Shown here piece by piece: positions 51,839 through 60,104 of a stretch of DNA of 64,000 nucleotides (its first letter is position 1; every line of letters begins with the position of its first letter). The stretch is from Paraburkholderia sp. NMBU_R16 (lineage in GTDB: Bacteria > Pseudomonadota > Gammaproteobacteria > Burkholderiales > Burkholderiaceae). The notes below the pieces were generated by a model. That model was not told the origin of the DNA. It searched no databases and was given only the letters and a program-made list of their open reading frames with translations. The translations under genes and the position numbers were made by a program. The DNA lies in assembly GCF_013282575.1 (NCBI RefSeq), contig NZ_JAAAYE010000019.1, forward strand, positions 37,931-101,930. The letters run 5' to 3'.

Positions 51839-52807
51839 GTGAAGGAACTCGATCGAAAGCGAATACTCGTGACAGGCGGTGCGGGCTTTCTCGGCTCGCA
51901 CCTGTGCGAGCGACTGGTCGACGCGGGCCACGACGTGCTCTGCGTGGATAACTTCTTTACCGGCACGCGCGAGAACGTCTCGCACCTGTTGCCACGCGCC
52001 AACTTCGAATTGATGCGCCACGACGTGACGTTTCCGCTGTATGTCGAGGTCGATGAAATCTACAACCTCGCCTGTCCTGCGTCGCCCGTCCATTACCAAT
52101 ACGATCCGGTACGCACCACGAAAACCAGCGTACATGGCGCGATCAACATGCTCGGGCTAGCAAAGCGGGTACGCGCGAAGATCTTTCAAGCGTCGACGAG
52201 CGAAGTCTATGGCGATGCGCGTGTACACCCCCAAAAGGAAGACTACTGGGGCCATGTGAACCCCATTGGCCCCCGCTCCTGCTACGACGAAGGCAAGCGC
52301 TGCGCGGAAACGCTGTTCGCCGACTATCACCGTCAATACGGGCTCGAAATACGCATCGCACGTATCTTCAATACGTACGGTCCGCGCATGCACCCGGCGG
52401 ACGGGCGTGTGGTCTCGAACTTCATGGTTCAGGCGCTGTCGGGCGAGCCGCTCACGGTCTATGGCGACGGCTCGCAAACGCGCTCGCTTTGCTATGTCGA
52501 CGACATGATCGATGCGTTCATCCGCCTCATGGATGCGCCGGACGGGACCTGCAATCCCGTCAACCTCGGTAACCCGCACGAGGTCACGATGCTGGAACTC
52601 GCCGGGCACGTGCTGCGCGCGACGGACTCGTCGAGCGAGATTACGTTTCGGCCGCTGCCGATAGACGACCCGTGGCATCGGCAACCCGACATTTCCGCGG
52701 CGCGCGCATTGATGGGCTGGGAACCGACGACGACGCTCGACGCGGGTTTGCGCACGACGGCCGCGCACTTCCGAGAAAGACTAGTGTCGGGCGTAACACC
52801 GGGTTGA
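51839..52807 (+). CDS. NAD-dependent SDR, UDP-glucuronate decarboxylase-like (UXS)
   Basis: A 322-aa extended SDR that would turn UDP-glucuronate into UDP-xylose. [20 protein letters not shown] (NAD fold), [62 protein letters not shown], the catalytic [20 protein letters not shown] (Y-x3-K), [20 protein letters not shown] and [18 protein letters not shown] are all as in UXS enzymes. GTG 51839 stands after CCGGAGAAACGAC. It ends the cluster and suggests xylose (or a related pentose) in the glycan. Confidence 0.92.
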   Translation: MKELDRKRILVTGGAGFLGSHLCERLVDAGHDVLCVDNFFTGTRENVSHLLPRANFELMRHDVTFPLYVEVDEIYNLACPASPVHYQYDPVRTTKTSVHGAINMLGLAKRVRAKIFQASTSEVYGDARVHPQKEDYWGHVNPIGPRSCYDEGKRCAETLFADYHRQYGLEIRIARIFNTYGPRMHPADGRVVSNFMVQALSGEPLTVYGDGSQTRSLCYVDDMIDAFIRLMDAPDGTCNPVNLGNPHEVTMLELAGHVLRATDSSSEITFRPLPIDDPWHRQPDISAARALMGWEPTTTLDAGLRTTAAHFRERLVSGVTPG

Positions 52808-52928
52808 CCGACGACAATGGGTCTGTCAGTAGGCACCGAGCACGAACAAACCGATGTCGGTCGCATGGGACACCCTCTGCTCGACGATCAACCTCGTCCG
52901 CCGCGCCGCCCCAGACGTCCGCGCTTGT

Positions 52929-53297
52929 TTTCGGGCCGCCGAAAAACGCCGTGCCGGCTAGCCGACCATTGGGGTTCGCGTTGTCGCACTGAGCGGTGTA
53001 GCCGCTTCGGCAGTAGGCGCAGTAACCGCACGAAATCGTCGACGGGATGAGGACCCGATCGCCCTTCGACAGGTTGCGCACCCCTTTGCCGATCTCCTCG
53101 ATCACACCGACGCCCTCATGCCCGAGAATCATTCCGGGCACCATCCCGCTCAGCGTGCCGCGCACCATATGAAGGTCTGTGCCGCAAATCGCGCTTGCGG
53201 TCAGACGGACGATCGCATCCGACGGCGCCTGCACCGTCGGCTCGGCCACGGTATCGAGCCGGATGTCGCCTATCCCATGAAAAACGACTGCCTTCAT
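52929..53297 (-). pseudogene. Zinc alcohol dehydrogenase, N-terminal third only
   Basis: Starts like a normal Zn-ADH: GGAGGG, then ATG 53297, MKAVVFHGIGDIRLDTVAEP; catalytic-zinc C38 in SAICGTDLH and H60-E61 in ILGHEGVGVIEEIG; structural-zinc cysteines C90, C93, C96, C104 in STISCGYCAYCRSGYTAQC; then NANPNGRLAGTAFFGGPK. Homology stops at about residue 123 (52929), though the frame stays open to 52641 inside the UXS gene on the other strand. The NAD-binding and C-terminal parts, about 260 residues, are absent, so this is a truncated remnant. What cut it is not clear; the 121 bases from 52808 to 52928 match nothing I know. Confidence 0.85.
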
Positions 53298-53493
53298 TTT
53301 TGCCCTCCAAAGAACTCGTAGGAACCGAATCCAACGCGCAGCAAAGGAAGGTCCCGAATCCGCCGTCCGATACGCCATCGTGGACCGCTCGATCGCCATT
53401 CCGTTACCCGAATGGCCGACTGTCTCTACGCCACACGCGTCGGTAGCATTCTCTCGGTTCATCTGATATCATTTTTTGCTATCGCGAGGTGCG

Positions 53494-53748
53494 ATGAAGG
53501 GCAAACATGCGAAAACGCTCGCGGCGATATTCCACCAGCCCACGCTGGCGGGCATCGTCTTCGCCGAGATCGAAGCGTGGGTCCTCGGGTTGGGCGGGGA
53601 AGTCAGGGGCGGCTCGGGCTCACGAGTCGTGTTCGAGATCCGCTGCTCGCGCCGGTACCTGCATCGGCCGCATCCCGGCAAAGACGCACGAAGGTACCAA
53701 GTGGAAGCTCTACGGGAATGGTTCAGTGAATTGGGAGTCGAGCCGTGA
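53494..53748 (+). CDS. hicA: HicA-family mRNA interferase toxin
   Basis: An 84-aa HicA-like protein (double-stranded-RNA-binding fold): MKGKHAKTLAAIFHQPTLAG, FAEIEAWVLGLGGEVRGGSG SRVVFEI, then YLHRPHPGKDARRYQVEALR EWFSELGV. Classic HicA has a catalytic His in the GGSH position; here it is GGSGSR with a later HRPHP, as in a known HicA subgroup. AGG upstream of ATG 53494. The TGA overlaps the antitoxin's start codon (GTGATG), so translation is coupled, toxin first. Confidence 0.88.
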   Translation: MKGKHAKTLAAIFHQPTLAGIVFAEIEAWVLGLGGEVRGGSGSRVVFEIRCSRRYLHRPHPGKDARRYQVEALREWFSELGVEP

Positions 53749-54092
53749 TGAATGTCATGCGCTATAACGGATATCTTGCGCGCATCGAATACGATCCGCG
53801 CGAAAACATCTTGGTCGGCCATGTGCTCGGTGTGTCCGATCGCATTTCGTTTCACGGCGAGACAGTGGCCGGACTGACCGAGGATTTTCATGCTGCAATC
53901 GATCACTATCTTGCCGATTGCCGCAGAACCGGCCGCCTTCCGGAAAAGCCCGCATCGGGCAAGCTGATGTTGCGCATTCGTCCGGAAGTCCATGCGGCGA
54001 TCGGCGTCGCGGCTGCCGCCGCCGGCAAGAGCATCAATCAGTGGGCCGACGAAGTCCTCGAACGAGCGTCGCAGCGCTGCTTAGCCGCTTGA
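53748..54092 (+). CDS. hicB: HicB-family antitoxin
   Basis: A 114-aa HicB: an N-terminal RNase-H-like partial domain (YNGYLARIEYDPRENILVGH, VLGVSDRISFHGETVAGLTE, DFHAAIDHYLADCRRTG) and a C-terminal ribbon-helix-helix reading GKLMLRIRPEVHAAIGVAAA and GKSINQWADEVLERA that should bind the operon's promoter. GTG 53745 or ATG 53748 are both possible starts. It neutralises HicA by covering its active site. The next gene (ABC-receiver fusion) is convergent, 37 bases away. Confidence 0.9.
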   Translation: MNVMRYNGYLARIEYDPRENILVGHVLGVSDRISFHGETVAGLTEDFHAAIDHYLADCRRTGRLPEKPASGKLMLRIRPEVHAAIGVAAAAAGKSINQWADEVLERASQRCLAA

Positions 54093-54129
54093 ACGCAGCA
54101 AGCGCGAGCGGCTGTGCGGCTCGTCCTGC

Positions 54130-56826
54130 TCAGGCGTGCGCGGCGAGCCGCTGAATCTCTTCGGCCAGCGCGTCGATCTGAACGGGCTTGACGAGATGCG
54201 CATCGAATCCGGCGCGCTGCGTACGCTGGCGCGTCGCGCCGTCGGCATGACCCGTCAGCGCAATGGCGGGCGGCACCGTCGCAGTACGCCGTCTGGCCAA
54301 TTCGCGAATGCGCGACAACACGTCGCATCCGTCCTCGTCGGACAATGTGACATCGCATACGACGACCCCCGGCCATTGCGAAGGCGCAGTACACTCGAGC
54401 CGCTCAAGCGCATCGGTGCCGGTCCCGGCCAACTCGACCGTCGCTCCATTCGCGACCAGCGCGGCTTCGAGCGCGTCGCGCGCCTCCTCGTCGTCGTCGA
54501 TGGCAAGCACCGCGATGCCGTCGAGCGGAAGCAGACGCCGTGCTTCGGCGGCCGGGCCTTGCGCGCGCTCCGTGCCCGGCTTTGTCACGAGCCAAGGGGC
54601 GACGGCCGGCACGACCGGTACGAGCGGCAATGCAGCGACATAGGCCACGCGCGTCTCGAATGGCCTCGGCATGAACGTGCCGCCGGCGGCGCCAAGCACA
54701 CGCTCGGCCTCCATGGCCTGCTCGTCCGTCAGTGGCGCGGGCTCCGCGTGGGCACCGAGCACCACGAGCCAGACCACGTTCTCCATGCGTTGCGCGCGCA
54801 ACACGACGCGCTCGCCGGCAGACGCATGCTCGATCTCGTTGGCACACAACATCGCAACAGCGTGCTCGATCTCCTCGGTTTCGCCGGTGACGGGCAGCGT
54901 CGCATCGGCGACGTCGGTCTCGAACGCGACATTGCGTGCCGCCGCCTTTGTGACGACGCGTGTCGCAATCGCTGCGGCGAGTTCGCCGATCGGCAGCGGG
55001 TGCGCGGCAAGCTTGCGCTGCGCGTGTTCGAGCTCGCCCTGTTCGCGCTGCAGTGCCCACATGCGGGCGTAGACGCCGTCGCGCCGCCCGAGCAGTTCGT
55101 CGTGCGTGCCTTGTTCGACGATTCGTCCGTGCTCCATCACGAGAATCTTGTCGGCATCGACGATCGTCGAAAGGCGATGCGCGATCACGATCGACGTACG
55201 ACCCTCGGATAGGCGACGGAACTCGTTCTGGATCGCGCGCTCGGAGCGCGTGTCGAGCGCGGACGTGGCTTCGTCGAAGACGATGATGGGCGGGTCCTTC
55301 AAGAATGCGCGCGCGATGGCGATGCGTTGGCGTTCGCCGCCGGACAGCCGCAGGCCGCGCTCACCGACTCGCGTGTCGTAATGATCGGGCAGCCGCTCGA
55401 CGAACTCGTCGAGCTGGGCCGCACGCGCAGCGCGCACGATATCGGCACGGGTCGCCCTCGCCCGCCCGTAGCCGATGTTATAGGCGATGGTTTCGTTAAA
55501 GAGCACCGTGTCCTGCGGCACGATGCCGATCGCCTCTCTGAGCGTGCGGCGCGTCACGTTCGCCACATCCTGGCCGTCGATGGAAATGCGCCCGCGGGCC
55601 GGCGCGTAGAGCCGAAAGAGGAGCCGCACCAGCGTCGACTTCCCGGACCCGCTTCCCCCGACCACAGCGAGCGTGCGGCCCGGTGTCGCCCGAAAACTGA
55701 CCTCGTGCAGGATCTGCCGCGCGGGGTCATAGCCGAAGTCGACGTGGTCGAACACGATCTCGCCGGCGCCCACGACGATCGGTTGCGCGCCGGACGCATC
55801 GCGATCCTCCAGCTCGTCCGCATGTTCGCCGTGCTCGTCGCCCGCGAGCACCGCGAACATGCGCTCTACGTTGACGAGTGCGTCGTTGGTTTCCCGGAAG
55901 ACGAAGCCCAGGGTGTTCAGCGGCATGCAGACCTGCACGATATATGCGTTCACGAGCACGAGATCGCCGACGGTCATCCGCGCCGCCGCCACATACTGCA
56001 CGGCCAGCAGCATCGTGGCCGCGATGCCGAGACAGACGATCGCACTCTGGCCGAGGTGCAGTGCCGTGAGTGCGCGCTGATTACGCAGGCGTGCGAGCAC
56101 CCACCCCGCGAGCACGCCACGGTAGCGCTCGCTCTCGACCTCCTCGGCGGCGAAATACTTCACCGTGTCATAGTTGAGCATGCTGTCGACGAGGCGACTG
56201 TCCGCCGCCGACTCGAGCCGGTTGACCTCGCGCTGCACGGTCATGCGCCGGCGCGTGAAGATCATCGTGTAGGTCGAGTACGCCACCAGCGTACCGGCAA
56301 TGATCCAGATGAACGTCGCGGTGAAGTTCAGCACCATGATGCCGATGATGCTGGCAATCTCGATCAACGCCGGCAGGATCGTGAACAAGCCGACGCCAAG
56401 CAGGTAGCCGATGCCATCGGTTCCTTTCTGCACGTCGCGCACGATGGAGCCCGTCTCGCGTTTGGCATGGAAGCGGGCGCCGAGGCGATGCAGGCGCGCA
56501 AACGTGCGCTCGGCGAGCGAGGCCACCGTGTGCTGAGTGACGGTGCTGAAAACGACGTCCCTCGCCTCGCCGAATGCGTCGCCTAAAAAGCGCAGCAGCG
56601 CGTACGCGAGCACCAGAAAAACGGGAACGAGCGCGAGCGGCGTGCGGTGGCCGAGATCGTCGACGAGCGAGCGCAGTGCCAGCGGGACCGACACACCCGC
56701 GAGCTTCGCCGCGATCATCAGCGCGGTGGCGCCGAGCGTCTCTTTCCGGTAACGCCAGACGGCCTGCCACAGGTCGCCGGCAATGCGCCGCTTGAGCCTG
56801 GCGCGGGCGGCAGCGGGGTCTCTCAC
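54130..56826 (-). CDS. Atm1-type ABC exporter fused to a kinase-like domain and a receiver
   Basis: An 898-aa protein. Residues 25-325 form a six-helix exporter domain of the Atm1/HMT1 class (GEARDVVFSTVTQHTVASLA, MLNYDTVKYFAAEEVES). Residues 350-585 are a full ATPase: Walker A GGSGSGKST (390-398), Q438, LSGGE (494-498), VFDEATSALD, H550. Residues 600-740 resemble a histidine-kinase ATPase fold: AVAMLCANEIEHASAGERVV as an N-box remnant and LGAAGGTF; the G-box D-x-G-x-G is absent. Residues 771-893 are a receiver: D777-D779, phospho-Asp D825 in VVCDVTLSDEDG, T858, K880. So transporter and two-component parts are in one chain. ATM1 relatives export glutathione-linked metal or Fe-S compounds; here phosphorylation might gate export. 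No kinase gene adjoins. Confidence 0.88.
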   Translation of the reverse strand: MRDPAAARARLKRRIAGDLWQAVWRYRKETLGATALMIAAKLAGVSVPLALRSLVDDLGHRTPLALVPVFLVLAYALLRFLGDAFGEARDVVFSTVTQHTVASLAERTFARLHRLGARFHAKRETGSIVRDVQKGTDGIGYLLGVGLFTILPALIEIASIIGIMVLNFTATFIWIIAGTLVAYSTYTMIFTRRRMTVQREVNRLESAADSRLVDSMLNYDTVKYFAAEEVESERYRGVLAGWVLARLRNQRALTALHLGQSAIVCLGIAATMLLAVQYVAAARMTVGDLVLVNAYIVQVCMPLNTLGFVFRETNDALVNVERMFAVLAGDEHGEHADELEDRDASGAQPIVVGAGEIVFDHVDFGYDPARQILHEVSFRATPGRTLAVVGGSGSGKSTLVRLLFRLYAPARGRISIDGQDVANVTRRTLREAIGIVPQDTVLFNETIAYNIGYGRARATRADIVRAARAAQLDEFVERLPDHYDTRVGERGLRLSGGERQRIAIARAFLKDPPIIVFDEATSALDTRSERAIQNEFRRLSEGRTSIVIAHRLSTIVDADKILVMEHGRIVEQGTHDELLGRRDGVYARMWALQREQGELEHAQRKLAAHPLPIGELAAAIATRVVTKAAARNVAFETDVADATLPVTGETEEIEHAVAMLCANEIEHASAGERVVLRAQRMENVVWLVVLGAHAEPAPLTDEQAMEAERVLGAAGGTFMPRPFETRVAYVAALPLVPVVPAVAPWLVTKPGTERAQGPAAEARRLLPLDGIAVLAIDDDEEARDALEAALVANGATVELAGTGTDALERLECTAPSQWPGVVVCDVTLSDEDGCDVLSRIRELARRRTATVPPAIALTGHADGATRQRTQRAGFDAHLVKPVQIDALAEEIQRLAAHA

Positions 56827-57043
56827 TTATTCACTCGACGAGCGTCGTCAGTTTCGGTTACGGCGATCATAGCGGCCTATCCATGCCCGTACACGCAAAA
56901 TTGCGAGCTTGCGCTGTCGTCCGTGCGATGCAATGGGCGTTCCCGGGTACGTCGGAAGCGCTTCGAGGCATGGTGCTTGCGGGTCTTTCCATGCGTGCGA
57001 AATCCGACGCGCATAGGAAAAACCTTTCGATGGAGGAATCACG

Positions 57044-57418
57044 ATGAAATCCACGACGAAGACCTTACTTGCTTCGGCGCTCGCCATCGCATGCGCGAGC
57101 GGCGTGTACGCGCAAGCCGCCGGCGGCGGCCCGGCGGGCACGGGCGGCGGCGCGGGCGGCAACACGACCGGCGCGGTGGGCGGCCCGGGTGCGGGCGCCT
57201 CGCCGGACGGCAGCACGCTCAATACGCCGTCCAAGCGTCAACACATGCGAAGCAAACGGGACCGGGGCGGGTACGGTTCGCCTGGCACAACGGGCATGGG
57301 CGCAGGCAGCAACTCGACGATGCAGCCGCGCAGCACCGACGAACAGACCCCGGACACGACCAACGGCACATATGGTCCGAAGACGCCTCAGAGCCCGCCG
57401 GATCAAGGTCATGAGTGA
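57044..57418 (+). CDS. Gly/Ala-rich small secreted protein, 124 aa
   Basis: Exported, low-complexity protein. Sec signal MKSTTKTLLASALAIACASG VYA-QA; then AGGGPAGTGGGAGGNTTGAV, a Ser/Pro/Thr-rich middle, a basic patch KRQHMRSKRDRGG and QTPDTTNGTYGPKTPQSPPD. GGAGG stands ahead of ATG 57044 (CGATGGAGGAATCACG). Family not recognised; such proteins occur singly in Burkholderiaceae. It diverges from the ABC-receiver gene and runs toward the broken transketolase. Confidence 0.75.
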   Translation: MKSTTKTLLASALAIACASGVYAQAAGGGPAGTGGGAGGNTTGAVGGPGAGASPDGSTLNTPSKRQHMRSKRDRGGYGSPGTTGMGAGSNSTMQPRSTDEQTPDTTNGTYGPKTPQSPPDQGHE

Positions 57419-57511
57419 CGTATGAGTTCCCGGAGGCCCGGCGCGCGATGCGTCGGGCCCCGGCGTCGAGCCGGCGCGTCCGTGCGGACGCGCCCGGATT
57501 GCCCCGGCAGC

Positions 57512-58868
57512 TCAGCTCTCCCCGTGCAGGCCCCTCGTCGCGACCGTACGTGCGAGCTGCCGCTTGGCGGCGTCATAAACGCATTCGGGCGTGAACCCGA
57601 ATTTGCGTTGAAGAGCCCGCACCGGAGCCGATGCGCCGAACGTGTGCATCACGATTCGAGCACCGGTGCGCCCCACGTATCTGTCCCAACCGAGCGTCGC
57701 CGCCTGTTCGACCGCCACACGCGCCTCGACTTCGGGCGGCAGCACGCTGTCCCGATAGGCCTCGTCCTGCCGCTCGAAGATATCCCATGACGGCATCGAG
57801 ACGACGCGTGCCGCAATGCCTTCGCGTGTCAGCCGCTCGTACGCTTCGATGCATACCGATACCTCGCTGCCTGTTGCGAGCAACAGTACCTGCGGGGCGC
57901 TTGCATCCGGTGGATCGGCGAGCACATAGGCGCCGCGCCGTACACCGTCCGCCGACCCGTAACGCGTCCGGTCGAGAGTCGGCAACGGCTGGCGCGACAA
58001 GACGAGAGCTGTAGGGCGGTACGGTTGCGAAAGCGCAATGCGCCAGGCTTCGCTGACCTCGTTCGCATCGGCGGGGCGCAGCACGGTGAGCCCCGGTATG
58101 CCACGCAACGAGGCGAGTTGCTCCACCGGTTGATGCGTGGGGCCGTCCTCGCCCAGTCCGATCGAATCGTGAGTGAATACGTAGACGACCGGTATCTCCA
58201 TGATCGCCGCCAACCTGATCGGCGGCTTCATATAGTCGCTAAAGATGAGGAAGGTTGCCGCGAACGGCCTCAGGTTCGAAAGCGCGAGGCCGTTGCACAC
58301 CGCCCCCATCGCATGTTCCCGCACACCGAAATGCAGATTGCGCCCACCTGGATCGTCGCGACTGAAGCTGCCCGCGCCTTCGAACTTGAGCAGCGTTTTG
58401 GTCGAAGGCGCCAGGTCGGCGGCGCCGCCGATCATCCACGGCACGCGCGCCGCGACGGCATTGAGGACTTTGCCGGATGACTCCCGCGTCGCGGCGCCTT
58501 TCGCATCGGGGTCGAACCTCGGAATATCGGCATCCCACCCATCCGGCAAGGTATGCGCTTCGATTTGCGAGAGCTCGCGGGCGAGGTCCGGATAGCGCCG
58601 CGCGTAGGCTTCTCGGCGCCGCTCCCATTCGCGCCGTGCCGCCTCGCCGCGGGCCCCGATGTCCTACCGAGAGCACGAACCGATCGCGGTTGGGCCATAA
58701 CGGCGTTTGAGGGTCGTAACGCAGATGGTGCTGCCAAAGCTCGTACATGACGGGCGCGAGCGCCATCGGCGTGCCGGGGTGCCCAGAGTTCGCCTTTTGC
58801 ACAGCATCCATGGCCAGCGTGCGAATGGTGTCGATCGCCAACCGATCGAGCCTCGGGTCTCGTTGCAT
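57512..58868 (-). pseudogene. tkt: Transketolase with a large internal deletion
   Basis: Transketolase moves two-carbon units in the pentose phosphate pathway. The N-terminal 70 residues start at ATG 58868: [20 protein letters not shown], then [20 protein letters not shown] and [10 protein letters not shown] at 58659. The next bases jump, in another frame, to [20 protein letters not shown] and the pyrimidine and C-terminal domains: [76 protein letters not shown]. About 240 residues are missing, including the TPP-binding GDG region, and the frame is broken, so it cannot be active. The rest is clean, so loss is probably recent. A start at 58549 would only give a C-terminal piece. Confidence 0.88.
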
Positions 58869-59101
58869 GGGGGGCTTCCTCGCAAGGCAGTAAGCGACTG
58901 ATCCATGGCACTACAGCAACGCATGTACCTATCCGTATCGGACAGCCGGCCCGCGCGTGTCGCCCGAGCCGGCAATGCGTGCAGCGCCGGTGCAGGTTTT
59001 TCATGGCCGCCCTGAACCGCGCCGCATCGCGCGTTCAGCGTCTCATGGAACGGACGTTGCTGCGTATCGAATATGTCCAACCCGCGCACAAGGAGGCGTA
59101 C

Positions 59102-59335
59102 ATGGCGCAACATCCAGCGCATTCGCAGCACCAGCGGCATTCGGGACAACCATCGCCAGTCGAGATTCAAAAGGCGCTCGCCGGCGTCGACTACCCGACG
59201 ACCCGCGAGCACCTTGTCGAAGTGGCGCGATCCCACCATGCCGATCGCGAGATCGTCGAGCTGATCGATAACCTGCCCGATCACGAGTACGACAGCCCGG
59301 CGGCGGTATCGAAGGCGATCAGCCGGCAACACTGA
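59102..59335 (+). CDS. DUF2795 family protein, 77 aa
   Basis: A small DUF2795 protein: SPVEIQKALAGVDYPTTREH LVEVAR, then ADREIVELIDNLPDHEYDSP AAVSKAI; these short helical proteins occur next to stress and PRC-barrel genes. The first 20 residues are His/Gln-rich (MAQHPAHSQHQRHSGQ). AAGGAGG is 6 bases before ATG 59102. The PRC-barrel gene starts 44 bases after, on the same strand. Confidence 0.9.
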   Translation: MAQHPAHSQHQRHSGQPSPVEIQKALAGVDYPTTREHLVEVARSHHADREIVELIDNLPDHEYDSPAAVSKAISRQH

Positions 59336-59379
59336 GCGCCGGCCCGCACATCGATTCGATTAACAGAATGGAGAAAGTT

Positions 59380-59880
59380 ATGCCCATCTCAACCGATCCA
59401 CTAGGCAGCAGAGGTGAAACGCGCATCATCGGCAAAGGCAGCGAAACGGCCGAAGGTCCGGGGCCCTATGTGATGGCGGCCAGCACGCTGGAAGGCGACA
59501 AGGTCATGTGTTCCGACGGTAAGGAAGCGGGCAAGATCAAGGAGATCATGCTCGACGTTTACACGGGACGCATTGCCTACGCCGTGATGTCCGTGGGCGG
59601 TTTTCTCGGCATCGGCGACAAACTGCTCGCGTTGCCATGGAAGGCCCTCACGCTCGATACGGACCGCAAATGCTTCCAACTGTCCGTGTCGTCCGACACC
59701 GTCAAGAATGCTCCGGGGTTCGACAAGGACCACTGGCCTGCGATGGCGGACGTGGCGTGGGCCAGCGAACTGCATGACTATTACGGGACCGCGCCGTATT
59801 GGGGCTCGAGCGCGAGCGACCTGAATAGCGATCTCGACATGCCGAGCGGCACCGTCCCCCGGGACGAACCTCATCACTAA
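59380..59880 (+). CDS. PRC-barrel domain protein
   Basis: A 166-aa protein with a PRC-barrel at about residues 30-100: MAASTLEGDKVMCSDGKEAG, KIKEIMLDVYTGRIAYAVMS, VGGFLGIGDKLLALPWKALT. Stand-alone PRC-barrels of this kind are common in stress loci of Burkholderia and rhizobia; binding partner unknown. C-terminal tail: acidic, YYGTAPYWGSSASDL. ATG 59380 after GGAGAAAG. The 12-bp stem hairpin at 59897-59923 follows and ends the unit. Confidence 0.92.
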   Translation: MPISTDPLGSRGETRIIGKGSETAEGPGPYVMAASTLEGDKVMCSDGKEAGKIKEIMLDVYTGRIAYAVMSVGGFLGIGDKLLALPWKALTLDTDRKCFQLSVSSDTVKNAPGFDKDHWPAMADVAWASELHDYYGTAPYWGSSASDLNSDLDMPSGTVPRDEPHH

Positions 59881-59896
59881 GTAGCCGGCAGCCGCG

Positions 59897-59923
59897 GGAC
59901 CGCCGCCGTTGCGGCGGCGGTCC
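59897..59923. terminator. Perfect 12-bp hairpin between convergent genes
   Basis: GGACCGCCGCCG-TTG-CGGCGGCGGTCC, 16 bases after the PRC-barrel stop and 13 bases past the stop of the minus-strand 55-aa gene. Very stable, but without a T-run on either strand. It probably serves both directions. Confidence 0.65.
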
Positions 59924-59936
59924 GAATGGCATCCGT

Positions 59937-60104
59937 TTATCCTCCGCCTATGCCCTGTAACACGCGGCCGGTCCCGCCGCAAACTGTGCACGGCTTTCCC
60001 TCTACAGTGCCAGTGCCGCGGCACGCCTGGCACGGCGTTTCGCCGACACCCGGTGCGCCCGGGGGGCCTTCATCTCCCGGATGTTGTTCGTTGGTGTCTT
60101 GCAT
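59937..60104 (-). CDS. 55-aa CxxCxGxG zinc-finger-like protein
   Basis: A very small gene. AGGGAGA precedes ATG 60104 on the minus strand; 55 codons, TAA at 59937-59939. Residues 1-20 are acidic and Pro/Gly-rich. Then TPCQACRGTGTVEGKPCTVC GGTGRV: two CxxCxGxG repeats (C25/C28 and C39/C42), the zinc-binding module of DnaJ and of short 'molecular chaperone DnaJ'-labelled proteins. No J-domain. It could be a zinc-binding regulator or a chaperone-like small protein. It ends convergent with the PRC-barrel gene, at the shared hairpin. Confidence 0.75.
   Translation of the reverse strand: MQDTNEQHPGDEGPPGAPGVGETPCQACRGTGTVEGKPCTVCGGTGRVLQGIGGG

Noticed and set aside
52808..52928. Insertion-sequence end at the broken alcohol dehydrogenase
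   Set aside because: The segment looks foreign to the gene but I could not match it to an IS end or find inverted repeats.
55327..56586. 419-codon forward frame opposite the ABC-receiver gene
   Set aside because: Shadow with His/Arg-rich composition and no recognisable domain.
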